Shown here piece after piece: positions 8,625 through 17,713 of a DNA stretch of 64,000 bases. The stretch is from Moritella sp. 24 (GTDB lineage: Bacteria > Pseudomonadota > Gammaproteobacteria > Enterobacterales > Moritellaceae): NCBI RefSeq assembly GCF_018219155.1, contig NZ_CP056123.1:992001-1056000 (forward strand), in the 5' to 3' direction. The notes below the pieces were generated by a model. That model searched no databases and was not told the origin of the DNA. It was given only the letters and a program-made list of their open reading frames with translations. Positions within the stretch are counted from its first letter, which is position 1. Every line of letters starts with the position of its first letter. Position numbers and translations under genes: made by a program.

Positions 8625-9575
8625 TTGAATAACTACAAATTATTACCTGCGCTCATTTCGATATTACAAACTCGTAATTTGACTGAATCGGCACGACAAT
8701 TAAATGTGACTCAGTCGGCGATGAGTAAAACGTTACAGCAAATTCGTACGGCATTCCACGACAAAATAGTGATCAGAGAGGCTAATCAATTTGTACTCAC
8801 GCATAAGGGCGAAGAGCTAAAATTACAATTACCGACATTGATGCAGACGCTGGATAATTTATATTTACCAAACACAATGGATGCTAATTTGTGCCGCCGT
8901 CAGTTCACCCTTGCCTCAAGTGATTATGTTGCGCAAGCTATCTTACCGTCTATCTGTTGGGACTTAGCGAATCATGCACCCAATGCCAGTATTGAGTATC
9001 AACTATGGCATAAAGATAACTTAACAGAGTTAGCGGATATGCCGTTAGACCTTGTGAGTACCATTACTGATATGGTGCCTGAAAACCTGCATGGAAAAAG
9101 TATTGGTGAAGATAAGTTGGTGGTAGTGTGTCGAGACTCGCATCCATTATATCAACGGAAACGAGATTCAAATACATTGTCGTTGGTCGATTATGTTAAC
9201 GCGAAACATATATTAATCAGTGGCGGTGGTGATAAAGACAGCCCTGTTGATCATGCGTTGACTGTACTTGGTAAAAAGCGTCAGGTATTTGCTTCTGTGC
9301 CATTTTTTCAGTCTGCGATTGAGTTGCTATTAAAAACAGATACCTTGTTAACGACACCATTACACATAGCTGCGGACTTTGCGCAAACACATGATTTACA
9401 GATAATGACTTTGCCTGTTGATATCAAACCACAACAATATTATTTATTGTGGCATGCAAAACACCATCATGATCCAGAGCATACGTGGTTTCGAGAGTGC
9501 TGTTACCCTTTTCTTAAAAACCATCTCGCGCGAACTAAAGAATTTGGTATGAAATTACTTCATGCCGATAAGTAG
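8625..9575 (+). CDS. LysR-family transcriptional regulator
   Basis: 316 residues. The winged HTH is at the N-terminus (residues about 5-62: LLPALISILQTRNLTESARQ, then VTQSAMSKTLQQIR) followed by an effector-binding domain. The apparent start is TTG; no better ATG exists in frame and the HTH begins at the usual distance from it. It is divergent from the msrA-like gene and 85 bp upstream of a LysE exporter on the same strand, so it probably controls one of these neighbours. Confidence 0.8.
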   Translation: MNNYKLLPALISILQTRNLTESARQLNVTQSAMSKTLQQIRTAFHDKIVIREANQFVLTHKGEELKLQLPTLMQTLDNLYLPNTMDANLCRRQFTLASSDYVAQAILPSICWDLANHAPNASIEYQLWHKDNLTELADMPLDLVSTITDMVPENLHGKSIGEDKLVVVCRDSHPLYQRKRDSNTLSLVDYVNAKHILISGGGDKDSPVDHALTVLGKKRQVFASVPFFQSAIELLLKTDTLLTTPLHIAADFAQTHDLQIMTLPVDIKPQQYYLLWHAKHHHDPEHTWFRECCYPFLKNHLARTKEFGMKLLHADK

Positions 9576-9660
9576 ATAATACAATTTTAATTCATACTTA
9601 ATTTCTATTAAGATTAACGCCATTGATTAAGTGGAAGAAAACATAAAGTAGGAAGTGGGT

Positions 9661-10269
9661 ATGGAATTAACAGCGTGGGTATCTTTGGCATTAATTTGTG
9701 TCATGGGGGCGATGACGCCGGGGCCAAGTCTCGCGGTGGTATTAAAGCATACCATTGCTGGTGGACGTGTTAATGGCGTGGCAGCAAGTATTGCGCATGG
9801 TTTAGGGATTGGAGTTTATGCCACGTTAACAGTGCTCGGTTTGGCGATTGTAATCCAACAAACACCGTGGTTATTTAATGTTATTAAGTATGCGGGTGTA
9901 GCGATGTTATTACGCTTGGCTTACAAGGCGCTAACGTCAAAACCTGCATTAGATAATGTGGATCAGCAACAAGAGATTGTGACCTTAAAAGACAGTATCG
10001 TACAAGGCTTTATGGTTGCTTTTCTGAATCCTAAATTAGCGATTTTCTTTTTGGCGTTATTCGGCCAATTTGTCGAAGCGGATGCCTCTTGGCAACAAAA
10101 CCTGATCATGGTGGGAACAGTACTTAGTATTGATACCTTGTGGTATTGCCTTATCGCTGTGGTGTTATCGCAGTCGATGATGTTGGATAAGCTAAGACAG
10201 AATGTACATATGATTGATAAAGTAACTGGGGTAGTATTGTTAGCTGTTGCAGCGCGTGTCGCGATGTAG
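9661..10269 (+). CDS. LysE/RhtB-family amino-acid exporter
   Basis: 202 residues with six hydrophobic segments and the family N-terminal block GAMTPGPSLAVVLKHTIAGG, followed by FLNPKLAIFFLALFGQF. RhtB/LysE proteins export amino acids such as homoserine, threonine or lysine across the inner membrane. The start ATG at 9661 has AGGAA six bases upstream; the GTG at 9655 is too close to that site. Its position behind a LysR gene fits the common LysR-LysE arrangement. The substrate is not predictable. Confidence 0.8.
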   Translation: MELTAWVSLALICVMGAMTPGPSLAVVLKHTIAGGRVNGVAASIAHGLGIGVYATLTVLGLAIVIQQTPWLFNVIKYAGVAMLLRLAYKALTSKPALDNVDQQQEIVTLKDSIVQGFMVAFLNPKLAIFFLALFGQFVEADASWQQNLIMVGTVLSIDTLWYCLIAVVLSQSMMLDKLRQNVHMIDKVTGVVLLAVAARVAM

Positions 10270-10304
10270 CGTTCTAATAAAAATACCAATAATTAAAAAT
10301 ACAA

Positions 10305-10345
10305 AAGCACCACTTTTCCTGCCGAGAACAATAGAGGTGGTGCTT
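10305..10345. terminator. Convergent terminator hairpin
   Basis: A perfect 9-bp stem AAGCACCAC / GTGGTGCTT with a 23-nt loop lies between the convergent lysE-like and oxidoreductase genes. T runs are short on both sides. Confidence 0.5.
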
Positions 10346-10381
10346 CTGAAACACGTCAAAATATAACGCGTATAAGAATAA

Positions 10382-11359
10382 TTATACTGTTAGCGTGATT
10401 TTACCTACCGCTTTACCTGAACCTAAATGATCGTGTGCTTGCGCTACTTCCCAGATAGAGTAGTTGCTTTCATCAATGATTGGCGTGATCTTACCTGCAT
10501 CTACTAGTTCAGCAATCTCCGTTAAAATACGGCCGTGTGACTCGTGGTTAATGCCGTGACATAGTGGAATTAGCATTAATACACTGTGGAAAGACAAGCT
10601 TTTTAGCGCCACTTGTAGCACGTTTTCAATAGGTAGAATTGTTGCAACGTGACCGTTATATTTTGCTGCTTCAAATGATTTTTGAATGTTGTCGCCAGCC
10701 ACAGTATCAAAAATTTTATCAAAACCAGTACCGCCCGTGTGTGCTTGTACATAATCAGCCACGGTTTCTGTTGTGAAATCGACTAAGTTATCTGCACCAA
10801 CTGTTTTTGCTAGTTCAACGTTTGCAGGTGAGTGAGTTGATGTCACTGTTGCGCCTAATGCTTTTGCAAGTTGTACTGCAATGTGACCAACGCCGCCTGT
10901 CGCACCGTGAATCAGAACATTATCACCTGCTTGTACATTCATTTTTTGTACAAGCGCTTCGTATGATGTGATAGCGACAAGTGGTAATGCAGCCGCTTGC
11001 TTCATTGTTAGCGTTTTAGGTTTTTGCGCCATTAAACGAGCATCAACTAACATGAATTCAGCTAATGCACCGTCAACACCATTAATACCGCCAGCCATGC
11101 CGTAAACTTCGTCACCTACATTAAAGTTTGTTATGTCTTCACTTACTTCAACAACGATACCAGCTACATCACCGTGTAATACTTCTGGTAAATTTGCAGA
11201 CCAAGGTAGTTCAATTGAGCGTAACATTGTATCAAGTGGGTTAACGCTTGTTGCTTTTACTTCAACAATCATGTGGCCTGATTTTAATGTTGGTTTTGCT
11301 TTTTCTACTAATTGAAAAACGTCGCTTGAACCGATTTCTTTGATGATCATTGCTTTCAT
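10382..11359 (-). CDS. Zinc-free MDR quinone oxidoreductase-like protein
   Basis: 325 residues of the medium-chain dehydrogenase/reductase superfamily. The N-terminal GroES-like domain contains ATSVNPLDTMLR and LHGDVAGIVVEV. The NADPH-binding Rossmann motif is GATGGVGHIAVQLAKALGA near residue 154. The catalytic zinc cysteines of alcohol dehydrogenases are absent, placing it with the quinone oxidoreductase/YhdH-like branch that reduces quinones or activated alkenes. It is a single gene, with its own upstream region shared with nothing obvious. Confidence 0.8.
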   Translation of the reverse strand: MKAMIIKEIGSSDVFQLVEKAKPTLKSGHMIVEVKATSVNPLDTMLRSIELPWSANLPEVLHGDVAGIVVEVSEDITNFNVGDEVYGMAGGINGVDGALAEFMLVDARLMAQKPKTLTMKQAAALPLVAITSYEALVQKMNVQAGDNVLIHGATGGVGHIAVQLAKALGATVTSTHSPANVELAKTVGADNLVDFTTETVADYVQAHTGGTGFDKIFDTVAGDNIQKSFEAAKYNGHVATILPIENVLQVALKSLSFHSVLMLIPLCHGINHESHGRILTEIAELVDAGKITPIIDESNYSIWEVAQAHDHLGSGKAVGKITLTV

Positions 11360-11500
11360 GATTGATGCCTTTTTATAGAATTGTTTGGAACTTGCTTAAC
11401 AAGATGGCGCTATTCTATGTTTTGTTTTATTCGCTAACAATAACCTGAAAGGCAAACCACTTTTGCTTTTTAGACAACGCGGTTGGGTAAATCGTTGTGC

Positions 11501-11878
11501 TTAAGTTTCATTAATCGTTTTAATATATGCAAAAATATCATTTACATCACTCGCTGATAGTGAGCCTTTAAACGCAGGCATAATACCATCTTGGCCGTTA
11601 TCGCCTTCTAATACAGAGTTAATTAATTCAAGCTTCAAGCCAAGTGGATTGGTCAATTCAGTGTAAATATTATCAGGGCTGACGAGTAGGCTGTTGGCGA
11701 TAATACCATCTCCTTCGCCTTTATCTCCGTGGCAGGATTGGCAATTTAAGTTGAATTTAGCTTGACCGTTAGTGAGATTTGGTTCGCCATATTGGTTATC
11801 GGTATAAAGTTTAAAGGCAAAAAATACAGATAATGACAGTGTGATTAAAGCAATTGAATACAGTGCGAATTTTTTCAT
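11501..11878 (-). CDS. Membrane-anchored monohaem cytochrome c
   Basis: 125 residues. An uncleaved-looking N-terminal hydrophobic helix (about residues 4-24) should anchor it in the inner membrane facing the periplasm. There is one haem attachment site CQSCHG and a distal Met in GIMPAFKG, the class I c-type pattern. It probably shuttles electrons in the periplasm. No oxidase or dehydrogenase gene is adjacent, so its partner is unknown. It is divergent from the broken AraC gene. Confidence 0.85.
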   Translation of the reverse strand: MKKFALYSIALITLSLSVFFAFKLYTDNQYGEPNLTNGQAKFNLNCQSCHGDKGEGDGIIANSLLVSPDNIYTELTNPLGLKLELINSVLEGDNGQDGIMPAFKGSLSASDVNDIFAYIKTINET

Positions 11879-12110
11879 ATTATATCCTTTATTATCGTTA
11901 CTCGTATAACGTATTTATATGACATTAGCTGTATAAAAAATGTAAAAATCTATTGTTATTTATCTTTAATTAATCGATGTTTTGTCGGACTCACGCTTAC
12001 GTTATTAAGTGCGTAATAGGACACTCATTTCAGTTATTTTTCATTTTAGCTGAATGATATTACTTAAAAAACATACGCAATATTGTACTATAAAATAATA
12101 CTTCAATAGG

Positions 12111-12969
12111 ATGAGTGAAAAGATGCCTAAAATCAGCAAGGAGAAAGCTGACTTTAAAATTGTAGATGCCTTTAATGGACTAGAAATTGTTGATGCTGAT
12201 TATCAAGAACAGTCATTTTCAAAACATGTGCATGAGGGTTATACAATAGGCGTGATTAATAAAGGTGCGCAACGCTTTTATCGCAGTGGTAATACGCATA
12301 TTGCAGATGAAAACTCGATGATTTTAGTGAATGCGGACGATGTGCATAACGGGGAGTCTGCGACGGAAGGTGGCTGGCGATACCGTGCAATGTATCCGCA
12401 TCCTGAACACTTTGAGCGTATTACACAGGATCTCTATGGCGGTAAATCACACGCCCCTTATTTTACCAATGCTGTTATTAATGATCTGCAGCTATCTAAT
12501 CAGTTAAGATTGCTCTTTGAGCAAATCGACAATAACGCGTCGAAGTTACTGGTTGAAACGATTTTATATAGCATTATGATGAATATGACTCTTCGTCATT
12601 CATCAATGAAGAATACCCCCCGCTGATCTGTCAGGTAGTCGGCAAAGATTACAACTCGTTAAAGAGTATCTTGATGCGTATCCGGAAGAAGATGTGTCGC
12701 TGACCACGCTAGCGACGATGTCTGGACTCAGTCAATTTCATTTTATTCGTCAATTTAAAAGGTTGTTTCATCTTGCGCCGCACAGCTATCAGATTCAAGT
12801 AAGACTCAAGAAGGCAAAGGCCTTGTTACTGTTAGGCATTAAGCCTGTTCAAGTCGCAACCGATTGTGGCTTTCACGATCAAAGCCATTTAAATCGACAT
12901 TTTAAAAAGTCGATGGGCACCTCTCCAAGTAAGTTCCAAAAACAAGCAATTTTGTACAAGCTACTTTAG
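12111..12969 (+). pseudogene. AraC-family regulator split by a +1 frameshift in a C6 tract
   Basis: Two reading frames together make one AraC protein. The first (12111-12626) holds a cupin sensor domain (FSKHVHEGYTIGVINKG) and ends PR-stop. The second, in the next frame, resumes RLQLVKEYLDAYPEEDVSLT and continues through the double HTH (LTTLATMSGLSQFHFIRQFK, ATDCGFHDQSHLNRHFKKSM) to 12969. The break lies at six consecutive C bases (12616-12621). Removing one C restores an uninterrupted frame. It could be a real frameshift, a phase-variable tract or an assembly error. It precedes azlCD by 45 bp, and AraC-azlCD pairing is common, so azlCD control is inferred. Confidence 0.85.
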
Positions 12970-13013
12970 TATTTTAACTTTAAGCTACTTCTCTATAGTG
13001 AAGGAGCTTACTT

Positions 13014-13742
13014 ATGTTAAATGAAACGGATGTTGTTTATCGCCCTATGACAAACAATGTAAAAACAATCAATCAGGCTATGATCGACATTATGCCGCTG
13101 GCCCTCGCCACAATTCCTTGGGGTATATTGTGTGGCTCGTTATCCATTAAAATTGGACTGAGTACAATGCAAGCCCAACTCATGTCGTTATTGGTTTTTG
13201 CTGGCGCTGCGCAATTGACTAGTATCACGATCATGGGCGCTGCTGGTTCTATTACATCGATTTTTTCATCGACGTTGGTGATCAGCTCACGCCACCTTTT
13301 ATATTCAGCGGTATTTAGAGAGCATGTGAGAAAGCGGTCTTTTTTATCTCGAAGTGGCATGGCTTTTTTTCTAACGGATGAAATGTTTGCTGTTACGAGT
13401 GCCTACATCGAGAAAAATAAAACCTTCTCTGCGTTATATTCAATGAGTGCTGGTATGACGTTTTACGTTATTTGGAATCTATCTACATTTGCTGGGATTG
13501 TTGCGGGGCAATACATACCTAATTTGGAAAGTTTAGGTTTAGAATTTGCGATAGCAGCGACGTTTATCGCAATCGTGATCCCTTTAATAAAAGAGTTAGC
13601 GATATTAATATCCGTACTTGTGAGTGGCTTAAGTGCGTTAATCTTATCTATGTATACTCCCGATTATGCGCTTATCTTTGCTACGCTACTTGGCATGCTG
13701 GCTGGTTATTTTACCCCTGTAAAGGAGTCTGATAATGGATGA
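13014..13742 (+). CDS. azlC: AzlC: large subunit of branched-chain amino-acid exporter
   Basis: 242 residues and multiple helices. The AzlC signature appears as ALATIPWGILCGSLSIKIGL and then VFAGAAQLTSITIMGAAG. AzlC works with AzlD to export leucine, isoleucine, valine and analogues. It has a good Shine-Dalgarno (GAAGGAG). The downstream azlD start overlaps its last eight bases, indicating translational coupling. The likely regulator is the broken AraC gene upstream, so expression may currently be unregulated. Confidence 0.85.
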   Translation: MLNETDVVYRPMTNNVKTINQAMIDIMPLALATIPWGILCGSLSIKIGLSTMQAQLMSLLVFAGAAQLTSITIMGAAGSITSIFSSTLVISSRHLLYSAVFREHVRKRSFLSRSGMAFFLTDEMFAVTSAYIEKNKTFSALYSMSAGMTFYVIWNLSTFAGIVAGQYIPNLESLGLEFAIAATFIAIVIPLIKELAILISVLVSGLSALILSMYTPDYALIFATLLGMLAGYFTPVKESDNG

Positions 13743-14055
13743 TTTTTGGCTCGTGTTAGGTGTGATGACATGTATTACATTCTCATGTCGGTATTTGTTT
13801 TTATCTCGTGCTGTTTCGTTTGAATTAAGCCCGAAAATAAAGCGAGCGTTAAGTTTTACAGCACCTGCGGTATTAACGGCAATGTGGGTTCCTATTGTGT
13901 TTCTAGGACATAAAAGCAGTGACATTGCTTTGTTAAGTAGTCCCTTTTTATATGCAGGATTATTGACGGTATTTTTAAGTTTAAAGATTAAAAATACTTT
14001 AGCCGTCGTTTGTATTGGCATGTGCGCTTTTGTCGTGCTTCGATTGACGTTATAA
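13735..14055 (+). CDS. azlD: AzlD: small subunit of branched-chain amino-acid exporter
   Basis: 106 residues with four hydrophobic segments, the usual AzlD length. The motif CITFSCRYLFLSRAV corresponds to the TYxxRxxP-like region, with the Arg retained. The start overlaps the azlC stop, and AAGGAG within azlC serves as its ribosome-binding site. It is the obligate small partner in the AzlCD exporter. A long antisense frame covers the gene but has no independent support. Confidence 0.8.
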   Translation: MDDFWLVLGVMTCITFSCRYLFLSRAVSFELSPKIKRALSFTAPAVLTAMWVPIVFLGHKSSDIALLSSPFLYAGLLTVFLSLKIKNTLAVVCIGMCAFVVLRLTL

Positions 14056-14097
14056 ACGTATAATTCACATAGTATAAAATTAGCGATAAGGAATTAG

Positions 14098-14619
14098 ATG
14101 AAAGTTATCAGTCAACGTTTAAGTATGCGTCAAATAACAGAGCAAGATTGGCCGTTATTTTTGCGCTTACACACAGAGTTACGTGTGATTGAAAAATGTT
14201 TTGATCAACCAAGTCGTGATGACATTCGAGCTAAATTTGAATCCCGTTTACCTAAGTGGTCGGTGACATCCGGTGCTTGGTTGTGCTTGGTTATTACTGA
14301 TGTTGAGACAAATACAGCTGTGGGTATTACTGGGATTGAATATGATGGCAGAACGGCTGAAGTAGGGTATTTATTTTTACCTGAATATTTCGGTCAAGGT
14401 TATGCGAGTGAATCATTAAGTGCAGTTATCGCTTGGGCGAGTCATACGTATTTTATTACGCATTATCAAGGTATTGTGACCGAGGGTAATATCGCCTCAG
14501 AGCGGGTACTTGAAAAATGTGGTTTTGTATTTAATCACCGGATAGCGGATGCGTATAGTATAGGGGGGACGTTGTATGCTGATCGCATTTACACACTGAA
14601 TACAGGTTCACTCGATTAA
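14098..14619 (+). CDS. GNAT acetyltransferase, RimJ/RimL-like
   Basis: 173 residues. The N-terminal segment SQRLSMRQITEQDWPLFLRL is the acetyltransferase_3 opening. The acetyl-CoA pyrophosphate loop is seen in YFGQGYASESLSAVIAWA and is followed by NIASERVLEKCGFVF. The family acetylates ribosomal protein N-termini, antibiotics or small amines, and the substrate here is unknown. It has an AGGAA site before the start and lies 42 bp behind azlD, so it could be the third gene of that operon. Confidence 0.8.
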   Translation: MKVISQRLSMRQITEQDWPLFLRLHTELRVIEKCFDQPSRDDIRAKFESRLPKWSVTSGAWLCLVITDVETNTAVGITGIEYDGRTAEVGYLFLPEYFGQGYASESLSAVIAWASHTYFITHYQGIVTEGNIASERVLEKCGFVFNHRIADAYSIGGTLYADRIYTLNTGSLD

Positions 14620-14649
14620 TGTGACGCTGTATTCAGATGTTGCATATAT

Positions 14650-15588
14650 TTAAGCAGCTTGCTTGCTATCTATCGTAGTATCCATGAGCCATGGCGCTAA
14701 ATTTTCTGCCATTTCGATTTCTGTATCATCTAACCATTGGTATCTTTTGGTGTACATTTTTCGTTTCGTTTTCTTTAACGTTAATGGATCTTTTCGTGGT
14801 GTAAATACAGGTAAACCAAAAAAATACGGGGTGAGTTTCGTTGCTTCAAATTCATCCCATAACCCATCATAATCAAAGGTCACTGCATTTCGTTTCGAGC
14901 CGATATAACGCAGAGCTTGATAGATATGCCCTTTATTCGAAATCGATTTAACTTCACTAATACCTAAAATACGAGACAGCATTAATGCCATTTCAACCAA
15001 TAATGATTTTGTGCGTAAACCGTGTAATGATTTGGTGAGTTCTTTAATTAATGCGTGACGGTTTTCGATTGAATCTCTCGGGCCTTGTAACATACCGATA
15101 TGCATTGTTTTGGTATGTGTTCCAGATATATTGCATGCTAATGAATAGACACTTTGGCCTTTATCATTTACTAACCGAATACCAAGGCTACCTTCACGGC
15201 TTGCGCCTTGATATAACTGAATTCGAAATGTCTGTTCGCTTAAACTCTCGAAGCTTAAAATTGTCACGCCTTTAGATGAAATAACCGCATGAGCGTGTAC
15301 ACCAAAAGTGTCGTCAATAAACTGAAAGTGTTCAACTAAGTGCTTAACGCGCTCTTTACTCGACCAGTTTACACAAAGGTATGGTTTTAACGGTTTTTCT
15401 AGAATGCATGGATTATTCTTTAATACGGGCTTTAAATTTTCATTAGCAAAGAGAGATGTCATTGCGTTTATCGCGTTACTATTCGTTGCAGCCCAAACAT
15501 AGAATCTTACTTTCTTTTTTATTTTTTTCATCCCTTTTACATCAGGATAGGTTTGGTTTGCGAGTGCTGAGATATTTATAGTAGACAT
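14650..15588 (-). CDS. VirK/YbjX-family protein (DUF535)
   Basis: 312 residues. The family pattern is clear in the middle: REGSLGIRLV, then VYSLACNISG, MHIGMLQGPRDSIENR, LTKSLHGLRTKSLLVEMAL and finally DYDGLWDEFEA with LPVF. DUF535 proteins such as Salmonella VirK and E. coli YbjX are linked to envelope resistance to cationic peptides and to virulence, but no biochemical activity is established. No signal peptide is present. It stands alone. Confidence 0.75.
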   Translation of the reverse strand: MSTINISALANQTYPDVKGMKKIKKKVRFYVWAATNSNAINAMTSLFANENLKPVLKNNPCILEKPLKPYLCVNWSSKERVKHLVEHFQFIDDTFGVHAHAVISSKGVTILSFESLSEQTFRIQLYQGASREGSLGIRLVNDKGQSVYSLACNISGTHTKTMHIGMLQGPRDSIENRHALIKELTKSLHGLRTKSLLVEMALMLSRILGISEVKSISNKGHIYQALRYIGSKRNAVTFDYDGLWDEFEATKLTPYFFGLPVFTPRKDPLTLKKTKRKMYTKRYQWLDDTEIEMAENLAPWLMDTTIDSKQAA

Positions 15589-15800
15589 CGGTCTTTTATT
15601 CCTAGTGAAGCAGGTATTAAGCGTGTTAATTGAGCGGTACTATATTGTAAATATAATCACAGTACTGTCCGGTCAGTGACAATCAGGTATTTGATGACGA
15701 AGGTACCGTGGCAATAAAATACTTTATAGCTAGCGTTTGATTATACGTTTTAATTAAAAATGGTAGAGAGAAGGCTTGTAAGACTTTGTAAGTCGTTTAG

Positions 15801-15843
15801 AGGAACCAATCGCAAAATAGGTGTCGTTAAGCAATTGGCTCCT
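15801..15843 (-). terminator. Hairpin after the lipoprotein operon
   Basis: An inverted repeat AGGAACCAAT / ATTGGCTCCT (9 of 10 paired) directly follows the last lipoprotein stop. It has a long loop and no T tract. The remaining part of the 260-bp gap up to 15588 shows nothing recognisable. Confidence 0.4.
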
Positions 15844-15848
15844 GCTAG

Positions 15849-16169
15849 TTAGATACAAATACCTTTCATTAAGATTTTATTGTTCCAACTTAAAAAACCG
15901 TGGTCTGTTGAATATTGAGTACTGACCGCGCTCAATTCACCATCGCATTGCGAAATGAGTAATTGACGTGCTTCATCAACATAATTTGTATTAGCCGCGA
16001 AGCCTAAAATAACGTGTTGCTTGGTGCTTGCTTCGACATAACGATAGCTACTATTGACTGGTATCGTTTGATTAAATCCAGCGTTGCTTACCATGTGGAT
16101 GCTACTGGTACAGCCATTTAGTAGCAGCAAGCCTGACAGTAATGCGAATGTTTTAATTTGATTTTTCAT
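15849..16169 (-). CDS. Small lipoprotein, third of a tandem paralogous set
   Basis: 106 residues with a lipobox LNGC after a short hydrophobic signal, so Cys is lipidated. The mature part ends with QCDGELSAVSTQYSTDHG... and KGICI, a two-Cys layout shared with the two genes upstream. The ATG at 16169 shares one base with the upstream stop (TGATG), so translation is coupled; a GTG one codon earlier is less likely. No Asp is found after the lipid Cys, so outer-membrane sorting is expected. Function is unknown. Confidence 0.7.
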   Translation of the reverse strand: MKNQIKTFALLSGLLLLNGCTSSIHMVSNAGFNQTIPVNSSYRYVEASTKQHVILGFAANTNYVDEARQLLISQCDGELSAVSTQYSTDHGFLSWNNKILMKGICI

Positions 16170-16483
16170 CACAATTTACCTTGAGGTAGGTCGCAATACC
16201 CACTCACAATGATCTCGCGTTTAAAGACCAAGAGATAACTTGTGGTTTGGTGCTTCGTGAATACACCACTAATTTTACCGTCAACACACTGTGCTTTTAA
16301 GCTCTCTACCGCTTTGTCGGCAAAGTCATTTTGAGTCGTGAAATTCAGGAATACCCAGTCATGTGCATTCGCTTCAACAAGCTGGCCTTTATCTTTTGGT
16401 ATTTGTGTCATTGATACTGTGTTTAAACCAACACAGCCACTGAGTGTGAGTACGATAAGTAGCAAACAAAATTTACGGATCAT
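16169..16483 (-). CDS. Small lipoprotein, second of a tandem paralogous set
   Basis: 104 residues with lipobox LSGC. The mature sequence holds DWVFLNFTTQNDFADKAVES, then LKAQCVDGKISGVFTKH and VSGYC. The same order (aromatic strand, helix, QC-x(1-2)-G-x-I/L strand, closing Cys) is present in the flanking paralogues. AGGAA precedes the start at a good distance. The gene is coupled to the downstream paralogue by a one-base overlap and lies 10 bp after the upstream one. Such three-gene sets suggest an envelope complex or a diversified surface lipoprotein family, but this is inference. Confidence 0.7.
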   Translation of the reverse strand: MIRKFCLLLIVLTLSGCVGLNTVSMTQIPKDKGQLVEANAHDWVFLNFTTQNDFADKAVESLKAQCVDGKISGVFTKHQTTSYLLVFKREIIVSGYCDLPQGKL

Positions 16484-16493
16484 GATTAATTCC

Positions 16494-16910
16494 TTACATT
16501 ATACAATCAGCATCGATACGAATAATTTCACCACTGGCAATGGCATAATCATTGGCTTCTCGAACGCTTCTAATTGCCGTTATTCTGCCAGAGCGGCATT
16601 GGGCGTGAAGTTGGTTTAGTACATCTTGGGCGTAGGTATCATTAAATACCGGATTGCCTGTTCTAGGGCCCATATTCATGAGTGCCCAGATCGTTCTTAG
16701 TGCTTCGACTTCATCACTGCCAGAACCATTGGTTACGATTGCGTCGGTGACAGCGAGCGCTGTGTCTACATTGACCGTATTTTCAGATACCTTGACTGAA
16801 ATCGGTGTTAGCTTCCCCTGGCTTTGGTCTATATCTCCGATCTGGATATGATCCATCCGGGCACAGGCCGAGAGCAGTAGTATGGGGGTAAGCAACAAAT
16901 ACTTTTTCAT
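16494..16910 (-). CDS. Small lipoprotein, first of a tandem paralogous set
   Basis: 138 residues, start ATG at 16910 chosen because the signal peptide MKKYLLLTPILLLSAC starts there; an upstream GTG is rejected. The lipobox is LSAC. The mature part is longer than in the two downstream paralogues, with an inserted segment TWALMNMGPRTGNPVFNDTY, and ends with LHAQCRSGRITAIRSVRE and DADCIM. It is the promoter-proximal gene of the operon. The fold appears shared; function is unknown. Confidence 0.7.
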   Translation of the reverse strand: MKKYLLLTPILLLSACARMDHIQIGDIDQSQGKLTPISVKVSENTVNVDTALAVTDAIVTNGSGSDEVEALRTIWALMNMGPRTGNPVFNDTYAQDVLNQLHAQCRSGRITAIRSVREANDYAIASGEIIRIDADCIM

Positions 16911-17182
16911 TGTGAGTTTCCCATCGGTCACATTAATGCATTACATGCAACGATTTGATGTTGATATATGCAGTTGTTAGTTCTATTTATATAGGGCGTA
17001 GGTAAACAGCCTGGCGGTCTTTAGGGGTAAGTTTGTGTATGCATTTGTCAACAAATCTAACTGTGTAGTTTTTTAACTCATCCGAAAAACAGATGGAAGC
17101 TAACTTTTAACCTTCATCTTTTACGATAGAATAGACGGCATAATCAATATAAATAAAAGCATGATGACGTGGAGAACGACAA

Positions 17183-17605
17183 ATGAGAACAAGATTAGAC
17201 CGTATTAGACACGCAGTTTTATTTGAAATCATTGGCTTGATCGCAATTATGGGAGTATTAAGTCAATTAGGTTTTGAGTTGGGTCATGTCGGTGCAATGG
17301 GTGTGTTGTTCTCGGTTGTGGCGACGGGTTGGAATTATGTTTATAACATTGGCTTTGATAAGTACATGCTGAGCAAATTAGGTACGCTGACTAAAACAAC
17401 CTTTGTTCGTATTGTTCACAGTATTGGCTTTGAAGGTGGTTTATTGTTTTTAACTATCCCATTTATGGCATGGTTCTTAGACTTAAGTTTATGGGATGCA
17501 TTTGTGCTTGATATCGGCATGGTTGTTTTCTATCTGTTTTATGCATACATTTATAATTTGGCGTATGACAGAGTGTTCCCAATACCAATGACGCTCGATA
17601 AATAA
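17183..17605 (+). CDS. PACE-family multidrug/polyamine efflux transporter
   Basis: 140 residues, four helices, built of two bacterial transmembrane pair repeats. The repeats begin RIRHAVLFEIIGL and RIVHSIGFEGGLLF, and the protein ends YNLAYDRVFPI. These are signatures of PACE proteins such as AceI, which export chlorhexidine and short diamines using the proton gradient. The length matches AceI (about 144). It has GGAGAA upstream of the start. Its 251-bp upstream region shows no assignable operator. Confidence 0.8.
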   Translation: MRTRLDRIRHAVLFEIIGLIAIMGVLSQLGFELGHVGAMGVLFSVVATGWNYVYNIGFDKYMLSKLGTLTKTTFVRIVHSIGFEGGLLFLTIPFMAWFLDLSLWDAFVLDIGMVVFYLFYAYIYNLAYDRVFPIPMTLDK

Positions 17606-17617
17606 CGTCATCGAATG

Positions 17618-17657
17618 AACAAAGTGGTGGCCCGCTATTCATTACTTTGTTTTTCTT
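17618..17657 (+). terminator. Terminator after the PACE gene
   Basis: Stem AACAAAGT / ACTTTGTT followed by TTTCTTC. The loop is about 18 nt, which is long, so efficiency is uncertain. Confidence 0.5.
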
Positions 17658-17713
17658 CATTTGGTTTATCTTGATATACTGTCGTTATTCTATTTTCACC
17701 TCTAAGAGTTACC

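Noticed and set aside
13686-14021. Antisense frame over azlD
   Set aside because: No ribosome site or family match; azlD is clearly real on the other strand.
15051-15275. Antisense frame over the VirK/YbjX-like gene
   Set aside because: Shadow; the opposite strand carries conserved family blocks.
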